Source of the DNA: Staphylotrichum longicolle
Lineage: Eukaryota; Ascomycota; Sordariomycetes; Sordariales; Chaetomiaceae
DNA length: 64,000 nt
Assembly: GCA_019096155.1 (NCBI GenBank)
Contig: JAHCVI010000001.1
Coordinates: 1,054,001-1,118,000, forward strand
Reading direction: 5' to 3'
Below, in pieces: positions 1-9,556 of this stretch (within the stretch, counting starts at the first letter, position 1; each line of letters opens with the position of its first letter). The notes beneath the pieces are model-generated. The model was given only the letters and a program-made list of their open reading frames with translations. It searched no databases and was not told where the DNA came from. Position numbers and translations under genes: made by a program.

Positions 1-2563
1 AGAACGAGAACGTGCCCCTCCTCCTCTGTTCGTCATCCTTTGGGAACGAAGCCAACAGCGTCTCGAGGCCCTTAAGGGGCGCTTCGTTGAGCCAGGGTCT
101 GAACGACTCGTCCAGAACGCTCCGGGCTGAAACCCTTCTCCCTTTTGCGGTCACGATAAACGACCGCACATCGGCGTGTCGACTAACGAGCAGTTGGAAT
201 ATTTCTATCCGCTCTTCTGCTCGTCCCCGCGCCTCGTCCAACGTCCAGCCGCCACCTTCACTGGCTGCGCTGGCATAGCTCTCGTGCTGCCACTGCAAGG
301 CGCGCTCCCAGCACGTCCGTTTCTCAAACTTTGCGTTGGGGTCTGCGCCGTGGTCCAGCAGAGTTTTGACGAGCCGCGGTTTGGCGAGGTGGTATGGAGC
401 GATCGTTGAGGGCACGAGCGCGTAGTCAAGAAGGGGTCGCCCCTTTTTCGACCTCAGTACCTTGCCTGCGCTGTTTCCTTTTCCAAGCTCGGCTTTCACG
501 TAGTTGCAGAGTCCGAATTGGATGGCAAGGGACAGGAATGAGTCTTGCCAGCTTCTCTGATGGAAGCACGCCGGGTCGAAGTGGAAGTTGGACCAGTGCA
601 TCTCGGCAATGCGCTTCGACTCCCGTCCGCGGTCCTCGAGGCCCACGATGCCGTGCGGATCTTGGAGCCTCGTTTCGAGATACTGGCCATTTGAGCCCTT
701 CTGCGAGTTCTCGTGGTGGTATTGCATCGTGCTGTCCAACGCTGTGAGCAGCATGATGTACTCCTGGTCCAGTTCTTTGGCCGGATCGTGCCTCGAGTCG
801 ATATCGTTGGCGACCAGCAACGCCGTTGTCGCAAAGGCCCACAGGTGTTGCAACGAACTAGTAGGAGGGACGCACTTGAGTTGCTGCACCGCTGATCCGA
901 GAAGAGCGATGCGAGGGTTGAAGCTCAAGCCAGTCCGGGTGGCATCGGCCAATACTGTTGCGGATTCCCTTCGAAGGTAGTCGGGCACGGATTAGTGACA
1001 GTACTGAATTGTGGAAGCTGGATTCCAATCGGAGCCTCCGTCTCCGGGTGAGTCGGTGGTTACGAAGCCCGGCCATGTCGTCATGAAATCTTTGGCCAAG
1101 TGGTTGCACCTCATCTGAACCCAATGCCCGGCTTGGGGCCAGCTCAAGACGGGAGAGCTGCTGATCTCCATTGGGTGACGGTTCCCCAGCGCCAACGCCA
1201 GATTGACCAGCCTCAGGGCGCTCTCGCAGTTGCCAGGCCAACTCTGCGTGATATCCGCCCAGGCGAGCATGACCAGAACGGTTTGTGAAGCACGACGCTT
1301 GACAGGACCCGGCATCTCTGACCACATCCTGCGAAGTACATCATCTGGTATCGCCATCACCCCGCTCTCAAACTCGTTTAGAATCTCAACCACTGTCTTG
1401 CCTTCTTCTAGCTTTCCCAAGACGGTTCTGACTGACAACACGGCCCGCAGAAACACGCCTCTTGAATCCGCAAGGATGTGACGGATAAGACGATCGGTGC
1501 TCTGTTTGTCAGTAGCCGCGGCCGCACGAAACCATGCCTGGCTTTCGAGGGTCTTGGTGACGTAGGTTTCAATGTCTTTGCGGTCGAGGTCGTGTAATGT
1601 AATCTGTGGTCGGATTCCCAACCTGTCGAATGCCTCAAGCGGTCGACTTGAGACTAAAGCCTTGACGTTGGCTGAGGTGGCAACCTCATTCTTAAAGAAC
1701 TCAATGATTTCGGTGAAATCATTGAAGCCATCTTCACTACCTCGTTTTTGGTACTCATCGATGCCGTCAACGAGGAAAAACAACTTCAAGGGAGTGTGAT
1801 TCTGGTCGACCAGTCTTCGAAATGCGTCTCGCAACTGTTCAAGCCGCCATACACCCAGTCCAGCGCCCAACGTGCTCATGCCGCTAGAAGCCGAAGCGTA
1901 GAACATTGACCATTTCTTGGGGAAAACATTTGGCGCGAGATGCGGCTGTTGGTAGAGGACGCTGTATAGCAAAGCTCTCAACAGCCCTTCTTCTGACCTC
2001 TCTAATCGAGTGCCGTTGTACCGAAAGAAGAATCCCGCCTCCGCAAGGCAGTCCGACTGCGCCCAGCGCTTCAGCGACTCGACCGTCTGCGGGTGCGTAA
2101 GGATGTAGTTCATCAGTGTTGATTTCCCCGAGGCCGGAGTACCGGCGATGAGATAGAGGCCAGTCCCACTGGTCAACCACTGGGGAAAATCAACCCACTC
2201 ATCATTCACGGGCTTCTCAAAGACCCACTGACAGGAAGAAGCAAACGTCGACTCGATTCTGCTTCTTTGACGATCCATATCCGCGTACCGGACGAGTTTC
2301 AAGACTGCCGCGTCTGCTTTTCGTCGAATGGCCGACTCACATTCCTGATCGGGTGCGCCACTTTCACCCGACCCAAGAACACGGTTGATGAGTTCGCCAG
2401 CCGAGGTCGCGTACTTTGCTTCTTGCTCGGTATCCGCACTGCAGTTGGCTTGATCGAGCAGCGCAATCACAGCAGTCTTGGAATATGCATCGAGTTCTGC
2501 GAAGCGCGGTGACGCTTGGATCTGGGCGGATCTCGCTCGTTTCCGTGGATGATCGCTGATCAT
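1..2563 (-). CDS. NACHT-type NLR (STAND) receptor, 3' end off the window, in-frame stop
   Basis: STAND/NLR-type NTPase of the fungal non-self recognition class. From the ATG at 2563 the frame encodes a helical N-terminal part, a P-loop GTPASGKST at about residues 141-149 and a Walker B FFLVDGIDEY at about 262-271, followed by a SSRP sensor-like segment. An in-frame TAA lies at 992-994 (after residue 523), but the same frame is open again down to position 1. The read-through part contains PRIALLGSAVQQLK and later an ankyrin-like LLDHGADPN, so the gene continues off the left edge. The stop may be a nonsense lesion; a 36-nt in-frame GT..AG removal would also skip it but is unusually short for an intron. 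The start is divergent from the DUF6594 gene, with 96 bp between the two ATGs. The N-terminal exon structure is uncertain because the frame stays open upstream of the ATG. Confidence 0.8.
992..994 (-). other. In-frame TAA inside the NACHT gene
   Basis: The TAA interrupts YCH*SVPDYL. Coding quality is the same on both sides and the frame does not change, so the lesion is one codon. Receptors of this class often have a HLSV-like segment here, which would make the lost residue Leu (TTA to TAA). If it was Gln, the change would be CAA to TAA, the C-to-T type made by RIP. Confidence 0.6.
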
Positions 2564-2659
2564 CGTGGTTAGCTTGAGGGATCTCGGTAGGGTATCGTGT
2601 AAGAAAAGAGTGCTATCAGTTGCCCGAGAACGTGATGCGAATGGGGACGACTTTCTGTG
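2564..2659. promoter_or_regulatory. Shared divergent promoter, NACHT receptor / DUF6594 gene
   Basis: Only 96 bp separate the two divergent start codons, so both genes must share upstream control sequence or have overlapping leaders. No clear TATA or CCAAT element can be assigned. Confidence 0.4.
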
Positions 2660-3808
2660 ATGGAGCCTCTGTCCACCGATAGCGGGCTCGACCCCCGAGT
2701 CCTATCCCGCCCGGCAGCGCTGATGGCCGGAGAAGAAAACTGGACCATCTTCCGACGTTTCGACGAATTCAACCTGCTGAACCTCTTGATATTGCAAGGC
2801 GAGATCCAGAACTTGACCAGCGTGTTCAAGAAGCTATGTTCACAGGCCACCGACAATGCAGAGGGAGATCCCAGAGCCTGGTACATGCTGTTGCAACCAC
2901 TCGCGGGCCGAAATCCTCCCGTCGCCCTGGACCAGGCGCATGAAAAACTGGAAGCAAGGAGGAGAGAGGTATGGAACGATCTAAAGGGCAAACTCAGAGA
3001 ATATAGTGAGTCAGAATGAGAATCACCCCCCGACGGGGTTGAATATGGGCAATCTAACGAACTACCTTCTCGCCTTCTTCGAGGATAGACGGTGCTCTAG
3101 TGGAGATGGCTCAACTCACAAGCCTGGAGCCACCAAGTCCTGCGCACATCAGGCAACTGAGACGTGAGCTGGAGAAATTGACCGCCCAGTCTCTCTCCTC
3201 CCAGGAGATGACGGTATGCTGGGAGGCAGACAATGACGATGACTTGGTCGTGCTGCGGAGCGGCGTGGACAATGGTGGCCGACTGAACACATGGATCAGG
3301 TTGGGCATCGAGATACTCAGATGGGAGTTCTGGGGCAGACACAAAGCACGTTTTTTTCACTCAGCAACTTCTGCGCTGCGCGCTCCTCTCTCGTCTCACC
3401 TCATACTAATCATTGCAACAGGCCACCACTGCAGCCATGTCAAACACGCCGCGGGTCCTCGCGCTCGGGAAGAAACGGCCGCACATGAGCAAAGCCGAGA
3501 TGGCGAAAAAGCACGCCTTTGCCTCGCGCTTCATCATGGCTCTCTTTGGCGGCGTCGCCCTCATCTTGCCCACCGTCATCATGTCCAAGCTGCAGGGCAT
3601 CAATGTCAGTCTGATCACGACTTCGATCGCCGTCTTTCTGTTTGGTCTCGCTCTTGCATTCGGTGCCACGGACAGCACGGGGAAGGATGTCTTGACAGCG
3701 ACTGCTGCCTACACGGCGGTTCTCGTCGTGTTTATCGGGACGAGCTTGGATAGTGGTGATGCCTCGGCGGACTCGGGGGCTTTAGGGAACACGACGACGG
3801 TGGTGTAG
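2660..3808 (+). CDS. DUF6594 domain membrane protein
   Basis: Fungal protein of unknown function, about 326 aa, in three exons: 2660-3005, 3089-3349 and 3435-3808. Intron 1 has a GTGAGT donor and a CTAAC branch site. Intron 2 uses a weak GTTTTT donor, chosen because it keeps the frame with the TGCAG acceptor. The N-terminal part has the family's FRRFDEFNLLNLL pattern and a helical LRRELEKL segment. The C-terminus has three predicted membrane helices (FIMALFGGVALILPTVIM, then SLITTSIAVFLFGLALAF, then AYTAVLVVFIGTSL), the usual DUF6594 layout. These proteins are common beside fungal NLR genes, but no activity is established. The ATG at 2660 is preceded in frame by a GTG; the ATG is preferred. 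Confidence 0.78.
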
Positions 3809-3910
3809 ATTCTACGGTCTCTTGACCTCAAGAACCCTAATGAAAGAGCGATACTACTCTGGGACAGATGAAGGACCTCACCCTTCCTTCTTCTCATTCC
3901 TCATCGGCTC

Positions 3911-5393
3911 TTAATCACTAAACACAATCCCGCCATTGACAACCTGCCCTCCATTGACCACGACCGACTGCACGACATTGCCATGTATTGTCACGCCCGC
4001 AATGTCTCGGATGCCAGTCGGTAGTCCTGTTGCATGCTCGAGGCCCTCGAGACCATCTGGGTCTGGATCCATCTTTGGAGGTTTGCCCCTCGCCGGCGTA
4101 TTCTTGAGATCTTTGGCCCACCTCTGTAACTCATTCGACACGGCAACAAACCCGGGGTCGGTCATGGTGTCAAACCGCACGATATCCCTGTGATCGGCAT
4201 GGATTCCTATTGCGGGGTACCCGGGGAGGATGGCCGAGTACTTGGGTACAACCTGTTCCATGTATTAGGTAGGCAGAAATCTTGGTGGTGGTTTAGGCGC
4301 ATCATGCGTACCTCGCCAATCCCTTGGATGGGGACCTCCTCATACACGCATGTAATCTTGATCTCGTTCCCTTGCGATCGCAAAAGGGAGTGAAACTCGT
4401 CTTGTATCCTTGCTAGCACCTCCGAGTCTCTCCGGAGGACCTCCACCAGCCGGGTGTTTGTTCCGGAGACCATGCCTGCGAGCCGGGAAAGGCGTTGCCC
4501 GACTACTGCGAGATTGGTGCCAGAGTGAGGCGTCCCGAGGAAGAGAATGCCTCGTGTGCATTTGAGAATTTGCCGGAGGTGCCGCTCCGGGCTGGTTTTG
4601 GATGAGAGCAATGCATCTTCGCAGACGAGACCACCGAGGCTGTGGCAGACAAATAGGAGTGGTCTCTCATTCTGATGAGATTGCGTGAGTTTCTTGGGAA
4701 TGTCAAGTCGAGATGGTGGAAACGTACGGTATCGTCGGCCTCGCGATGGGCGGCAAGCGCCGCGAGCAGGTTCTTTGCGTGATCACCAATCCGGTTCCCT
4801 GAGAGCCTTGAGCGCCAGCCAATGACACCCGCATCATAGCCAAAGCTGAGGATGCGGGCCTGAGGCACCTTTTCGGGGAGCAGCTTTTCTGGCCATGGCC
4901 GAGAGCCTGGCGCTGCCCAGGTGTGTTCTCGGTGGCCAGTGATGCCGTGGACGAAGACGATGCTGATAAGGGTGTCAGTATCCCTTATCACGTAAGGTAA
5001 GAAGCCAGACAAGGCTCCCGCTTACTCAACCTCAGCGCCCAGATCAGCACCCTGGGGTTCATAAAAAGTCCTGAGCCCCAGCTTGGTGTCGGGCTGTGAG
5101 TAGGCGCCCTCCGACATCCTCCGAAACCATCGGTCGCTCAACGACCGCCGAATCTTGAGCGGCGGTGTCACGTGGCCCATGTTCTCTTCATCGGTGTTCC
5201 ACGCGAGGGAAAAGATGTAGGACGGCGGCTCGCTGCCTGTGCTGCTGCTGCATATGCTGGGGGAGGGAGGGAAGGTTGGTGGCTCCGGACCGGTGTGGTG
5301 CAGGGGGTGCTGGTCATATTTCTCCCGCCTCTGCAGGGCGGCTTCGGGCATCATCCCGAGAGGCCCAACCAGCTTGTCCGAGTCGTTTCGCAT
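3911..5393 (-). CDS. SesB-like alpha/beta hydrolase with C-terminal beta motif
   Basis: Lipase/esterase-like hydrolase of the SesB type, which accompanies fungal NLRs as an effector. Four exons on the minus strand: 5393-5026, 4962-4728, 4671-4312 and 4252-3911; 434 aa. Donors are GTAAGC, GTACGT and GTACGC. An oxyanion strand FVHGITG lies at about residues 126-132. The nucleophile elbow is CHSLGG (Ser about 212) with Cys in place of the usual Gly at the first position. GTPHSG follows at about 247-252 and a candidate catalytic His sits in the GIHADHRD segment (about 339-342). After a Pro/Asp-rich linker, the last 27 residues (about 408-434) are Gly/Asn/Val-rich and end NGGQVVNGGIVFSD. That tail is not part of the hydrolase fold and looks like an amyloid-signalling segment; this is inference. 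Confidence 0.82.
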
Positions 5394-5630
5394 TTTCTGC
5401 AGGCTTGTAGTCGTGCAGCCAGCGCCATTTGCAAGTTGGATTGCTTGCGACAAGAGCTGGCAGGCAATTTGGTCTGTGTTTATTTAACTTCGCCCAGAGC
5501 CTTCCCTTGCGTGGGCATCATTCCACCACACAGTCTGCCAGCGGTTTCGCCTCGTCACCACATTTATCCTGCGCCCGACGAATTGCAGATACCTACCCAG
5601 GGAGAAAAGAGGGGTCATTGATACTCAGCC
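5394..5630. promoter_or_regulatory. Shared divergent promoter, hydrolase / small beta protein
   Basis: This 237-bp interval separates the divergent start codons of the SesB-like hydrolase and the small beta-rich protein, so the two are likely co-expressed. No canonical TATA box is evident. Confidence 0.5.
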
Positions 5631-6121
5631 ATGCCTGTCGCAACACTTACAGCGCCGTGTCCTACCAAGGACAAAAACGTGCCCACTTTCAGTGGGACAG
5701 GCCCTGCCGGTGCGACGCTTGCCAGCGGCCAACTCAGTAACCGGCTCAGCACAGCGACGGCTCCCAAGGTACGAACGCATCCGATGCAGTGCAAGGGCGC
5801 GAGCCCTGAAGTGGACACTTGGACACTTGGACACTCGGACACTCACATGTTTTCCAGATAGCCCAAGAAACCCAGAAGTTGCATGTCCGCGGCGACACCA
5901 TCAAGTGCAGCATTGTCAGCGGGGAGGTCACCGTCAACGGCGAGATTCGCTTCGAGGGAAAGAGCAAGAGCTCGGCTCCGCAGCCAAGGGTGGTCCCTAA
6001 CGTTGGGGCTGAGGCAGATGCTGCAGTGACGGTTGACGGGTCACTAAAGCTCACCATGGTTTGTGAATCGCTGAGCACAAACAGTATCACATTCGGCGGA
6101 GACGACGATGATGATTTCTGA
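5631..6121 (+). CDS. Small beta-rich protein with two motif copies
   Basis: Unrecognised 133-aa protein, exons 5631-5768 and 5858-6121 (GTACGA donor, TTCCAG acceptor, phase 0). The first 46 residues are Thr/Ala/Pro-rich and look disordered. Two similar beta-rich segments of 24-26 residues follow. Segment 1 spans about 55-80, beginning HVRGDTIKCSIV and ending VNGEIRFEG. Segment 2 spans about 104-127, beginning TVDGSLKLTMV and ending NSITFGG. They are joined by a Lys/Ser/Pro/Ala linker of about 23 residues, and the protein ends in an Asp run and Phe. Two strand-rich pseudo-repeats joined by a flexible linker recall the HET-s prion-forming domain in layout. Segment 1 resembles the tail of the divergent hydrolase and segment 2 resembles the N-terminus of the receptor at 9557. 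No other domain is present; the function is unknown. Confidence 0.65.
5813..5846 (+). repeat. Intronic GGACACTT minisatellite
   Basis: About four 8-10 nt units related to GGACACTT/GGACACTC lie in tandem inside the intron of the small beta-protein gene, just before its acceptor. Confidence 0.6.
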
Positions 6122-6661
6122 TGATTTCTGATGACTGGAGCCCGAGGATGAGCGATGGCAAGGAGGCCATGGCACGGATACTGCACCCGGAGAGTTGCCT
6201 AGAAGTGGGTTGGCGGGGTCTCAAGCGGGGCCAGCGGGGTTATCGATAAGAGAAGGAAAGGGTCCAGCGGCAGTTTGCTTGATCTTCAGAGGCATGTTCC
6301 CTGGGGTATTCTTGAGCTTAATTCGACTTCCATGATAAGGTACACACGAGATGTTCGCAATTTTTTGTCAACGCAACACCACTTCCGAGAGCATCAAGCC
6401 TTCCTCGCATAACGAGATCGGGCTTCGGTAGGCTTTTCGGTGATATTCAACCATCTGATAGGACGCTGACCGGATGACGCACTGATTGGGCGCCATGAGT
6501 TCTGCAGTCACTGCGGCCACTGCAGATTGCAGCGATGGCGGGCGCATGCAATGGGTGCAGCATGCAATGGGTCCACCATGCACCCAGCCACGCACCCTGC
6601 CTGCCCGCCCTCAGATGCGGTAATCGGAGGCCCTTCGATTCTTCCCCAGGAAGAGCCTGTG
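6122..6661. other. Intergenic, nothing recognised
   Basis: About 540 bp after the small-protein gene. The short frames here lack coding character and no repeat or RNA gene was seen. Confidence 0.5.
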
Positions 6662-6965
6662 TCAGTTGCCGGCAAGGCTGTGAACCGCCCAGGAAACTGT
6701 GGGTGGCATTGCGCAGTTTTGGTTCGCGAACCATTTCCGCCTCCATCCCGCGGGCAACGAGATTCTTGCCGCGTCGTTGGCAATCTTTCCAATCTTTTTG
6801 TTCCGTTGCAATGCTTTGCGACATTCGAGCCAATATAACGTTCCCTCAGTCGTGGGTTGGAACGTGTTGATCCGATTTTCGTTCAATAACCGCACGACAT
6901 AGGACACGTCGATGCCGCTTCCCGCGGCCAACACTTTTAATGTCTGTGTCTCAGCGGCTCCCAAA
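6662..6965 (-). pseudogene. Possible coding fragment, minus strand
   Basis: A minus frame here reads like protein (GIDVSYVVRLLNENRINTF, then TLYWLECRKALQRNKKIG and a C-terminal stretch to the TGA). It vaguely recalls a fungal DUF7770-type C-terminus, but I cannot confirm this. It overlaps the start of the 6940 gene on the other strand and has no supported start, so a gene remnant is more likely than an active gene. Confidence 0.3.
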
Positions 6966-9043
6966 CCCCGGGTTCCACCAGGGCCGCCCAGTGAACCCTG
7001 AACACGTCTATTCCGAAGACCAAGAAAACTGGAGCGATGATCCCAGCAACGAGCATGATGATGAGGCACCAAGACGGAGGACAAGGCAGCATGTCATGCC
7101 GAGCCGTTCCGGTTCGTCATCGTTCATGCCCGGGGGAGAGACTGTTCCTTATACACATGCCGCGCCTCGTCGAGGAGATGGCGAACCATTTGCCTCGGCC
7201 CCGAGGCCAGGACCAGGGCCTTATCCCGGCTATCACTGGATACCGCCCCCTACTCAGACGCCGTACACATCGACCCGGCAGTATCCAAACCCGCTTGGCG
7301 GCTTTCCTCAAGGCCCGGGGTACTACCCTGCCGCGCAGCTCGGTACCAGCTACACGCCGGCACCTCACCCGCAGCCAAACCCCTATTCACCGCGTCCCTA
7401 CCTCCCAAACATGCCTCCTGAGCGACCGCCCTACGACTACATGCCTCCTCTTCAGCCGTCGCCGCCACAGCAGTTTAGTTCACACCTCTCTGACGGACTG
7501 ACTGGCATACGACGCCCATCCCTCCGGCTGAGAACGAGCCAACAAGAGAGCGCCGGGAACGACAGGGCAGCCGCTGCGAAGCACTGGCGAGAGCGCAATC
7601 ACCAGCGGGAACGAGAAAGAAAGGAGGCCGACATGAGGGAGCGCGAGCAGGAGAAAAGGGAGCGCGAGCGGGAGAAGAAGGAACGCGAGCGGGAGACGAA
7701 GAAGGATTTGGATCGGATCCAACAGGAGAGGCTCAAGCTCAAGGTGCAGAAGCTGCGACAGCAGCTTCAACTCGAAAGGAGCAAAAGGCCTGTTTCTGGG
7801 GCGTTTGACTCAACTTTGCAGGATCTCCTGGAGGATCTGCACGATCAGCGGGAACGAGAAAGTCAGCGCAGGTGGATCGAGAGAAGAGCTGGACCCCTAG
7901 ATCAACTCCTCCAGGTTCTTGCCGACCTCGCAGACACGAGGCGTGTGAGCCCATATCAACAGGACCGACTGCAGTGGACCGGCGGGCTTCCTTTCAAGTC
8001 TAGGCCGCCAACGAGAAGCGATTTTGGCGAGCCGAGTTACGAAACAGTTCCGAGAAGCTAGATTGAGGAAGTGTGTGATGGATTTCCTGAGCCGATGGTC
8101 CGCTAGCGACGAGCAGGAGAAGGCTCGGTTGCCTCTACCCCCGGCGTCACCATCAACAACTCGAGGTGCCAGGGAAGATTTTCATACCGATGACAGAGTA
8201 TCGCGGGGGCCGACCCCAGAATGGCAAGCGGGAGAGGGTGGTGCTGCCTCACCTCGGTCTCGTTTCGGCGACCCCCCGGAAACCGTCGGTGATGCGTACC
8301 GGGGTCCTTTGTCGCCCCGTTATCGTTTCGGCGACACTTCGGGGACTACGCCCTCCACTCCGAAGCCAGAACGACGCCAAACAGCCTCTCCGGCCAACAT
8401 CAAGGTCGCCATGTCGGGTTCCAGTAAGCGGCCGCGTGGGTCTGTGAGCAGCGAGTATTCCTCGGCTGCTGGCCGCGGAGGTTTTCCGACTCGCGGCTCA
8501 CCGGAAGCATTGCCTCGAAGGACGGAACCTGGCAAGACGGAGCTTCGGAGGTCAGAGTCTCATAGGTCACCGGGCAGAAGAGGCTCGCAGTCCGCCTCCC
8601 GACCATCCGTCCTGAGCCCGGAGAGCCCGAGGATCCGGCATAGATCCCGCAACAGCGTCGTCGGGCACATTGTTTCCTTCAAAGACCAAGACCCCGCGGG
8701 CGACCGACCTATTGCAGACGATGGGGAAGACGACCTCTCGGGATCCGACACCGAAGACGGAGCAGTCGGGCCCCGTCAGACCCGGCCCTATCGCTTCATG
8801 GGAGAAAAGGTCCAAGGCCGCAGATATGACCCTCGAGACGCTCAGGGGTTGACTACTCCTCCTCCTCCCGCGGTGCCCGATGTGCCAAGGGCTGAGGTTG
8901 ATGAACGAGCAGTGGAGGCGGCGGGTGGTCCAGGAGGGGGTGGTCAACGCCGAGTTGCTCGGGTTGATAGCTGGCCAGACGACGGAGAGGAGGAAAGGCG
9001 GCATGCAACTCGCTCGCCGTCAACCGTGGGACGATACGTGTAA
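6940..9043 (+). CDS. Unrecognised coiled-coil / disordered protein
   Basis: No family recognised. Two exons are proposed, 6940-7997 and 8062-9043 (679 aa); the 64-nt intron was placed to restore frame and is uncertain. Residues about 1-200 are Pro/Tyr/Gly-rich and probably disordered. About 205-290 form a highly charged Arg/Glu coiled coil (repeated RERE/KERE units) continuing into a leucine-bearing helix. The second exon is Ser/Pro/Arg-rich with two similar SPR(S/Y)RFGD units near 8258 and 8310 and an Asp/Glu patch. The gene sits between the two motif-bearing parts of the NLR cluster, but nothing in it shows an enzymatic or receptor role. It could be a scaffold or nuclear protein; this is inference only. 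Confidence 0.6.
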
Positions 9044-9556
9044 CTACTTGTCGAATGCGAAACAGGTCGATGTGTAGACCGGTCTCTGCTGAGATCAGAG
9101 TGCATATTTCATACTTCTCAAAAGTGTTTTTGAGTCACAGCCGTGCGGGTCGTCAGCCGTCATCTGCCACAACGGGCTGCTACCTCGCGATATCTGCCTG
9201 CCAGAACGTCACCGCGTACATGTACGGAGTTAAACCGCGGACGGACCGAAATTGCCCTTGGCGCTACTGGTGGTGGTGGTGTGGCTGGGGCAGTGTCTGC
9301 GGGGGCTTTCAAGGTGGGAAGACGAGAACTGTGCTGCGCCTCTCCCCAACATCTGCATCAAATCTTGATTCGCTACTGACAGCGGCATATTCTTCACCAC
9401 TTTTCCCCGGGAGCCTTGTCGTTGGGGACTTCAGGTCCACTTTCCAAAGAGCTGAGCTCAGCATCTTGAGGAGACCATCTGTCCATTAAGCGACATACCG
9501 TCTATCAAGCATCCCCAGACAATACATCAAGTTGGAATCATATTTCTCGTGGCAGT
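9044..9556. promoter_or_regulatory. Intergenic upstream of second NLR
   Basis: About 510 bp, presumably the 3' end of the previous gene plus the promoter and leader of the receptor at 9557. No distinct element recognised. Confidence 0.4.
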
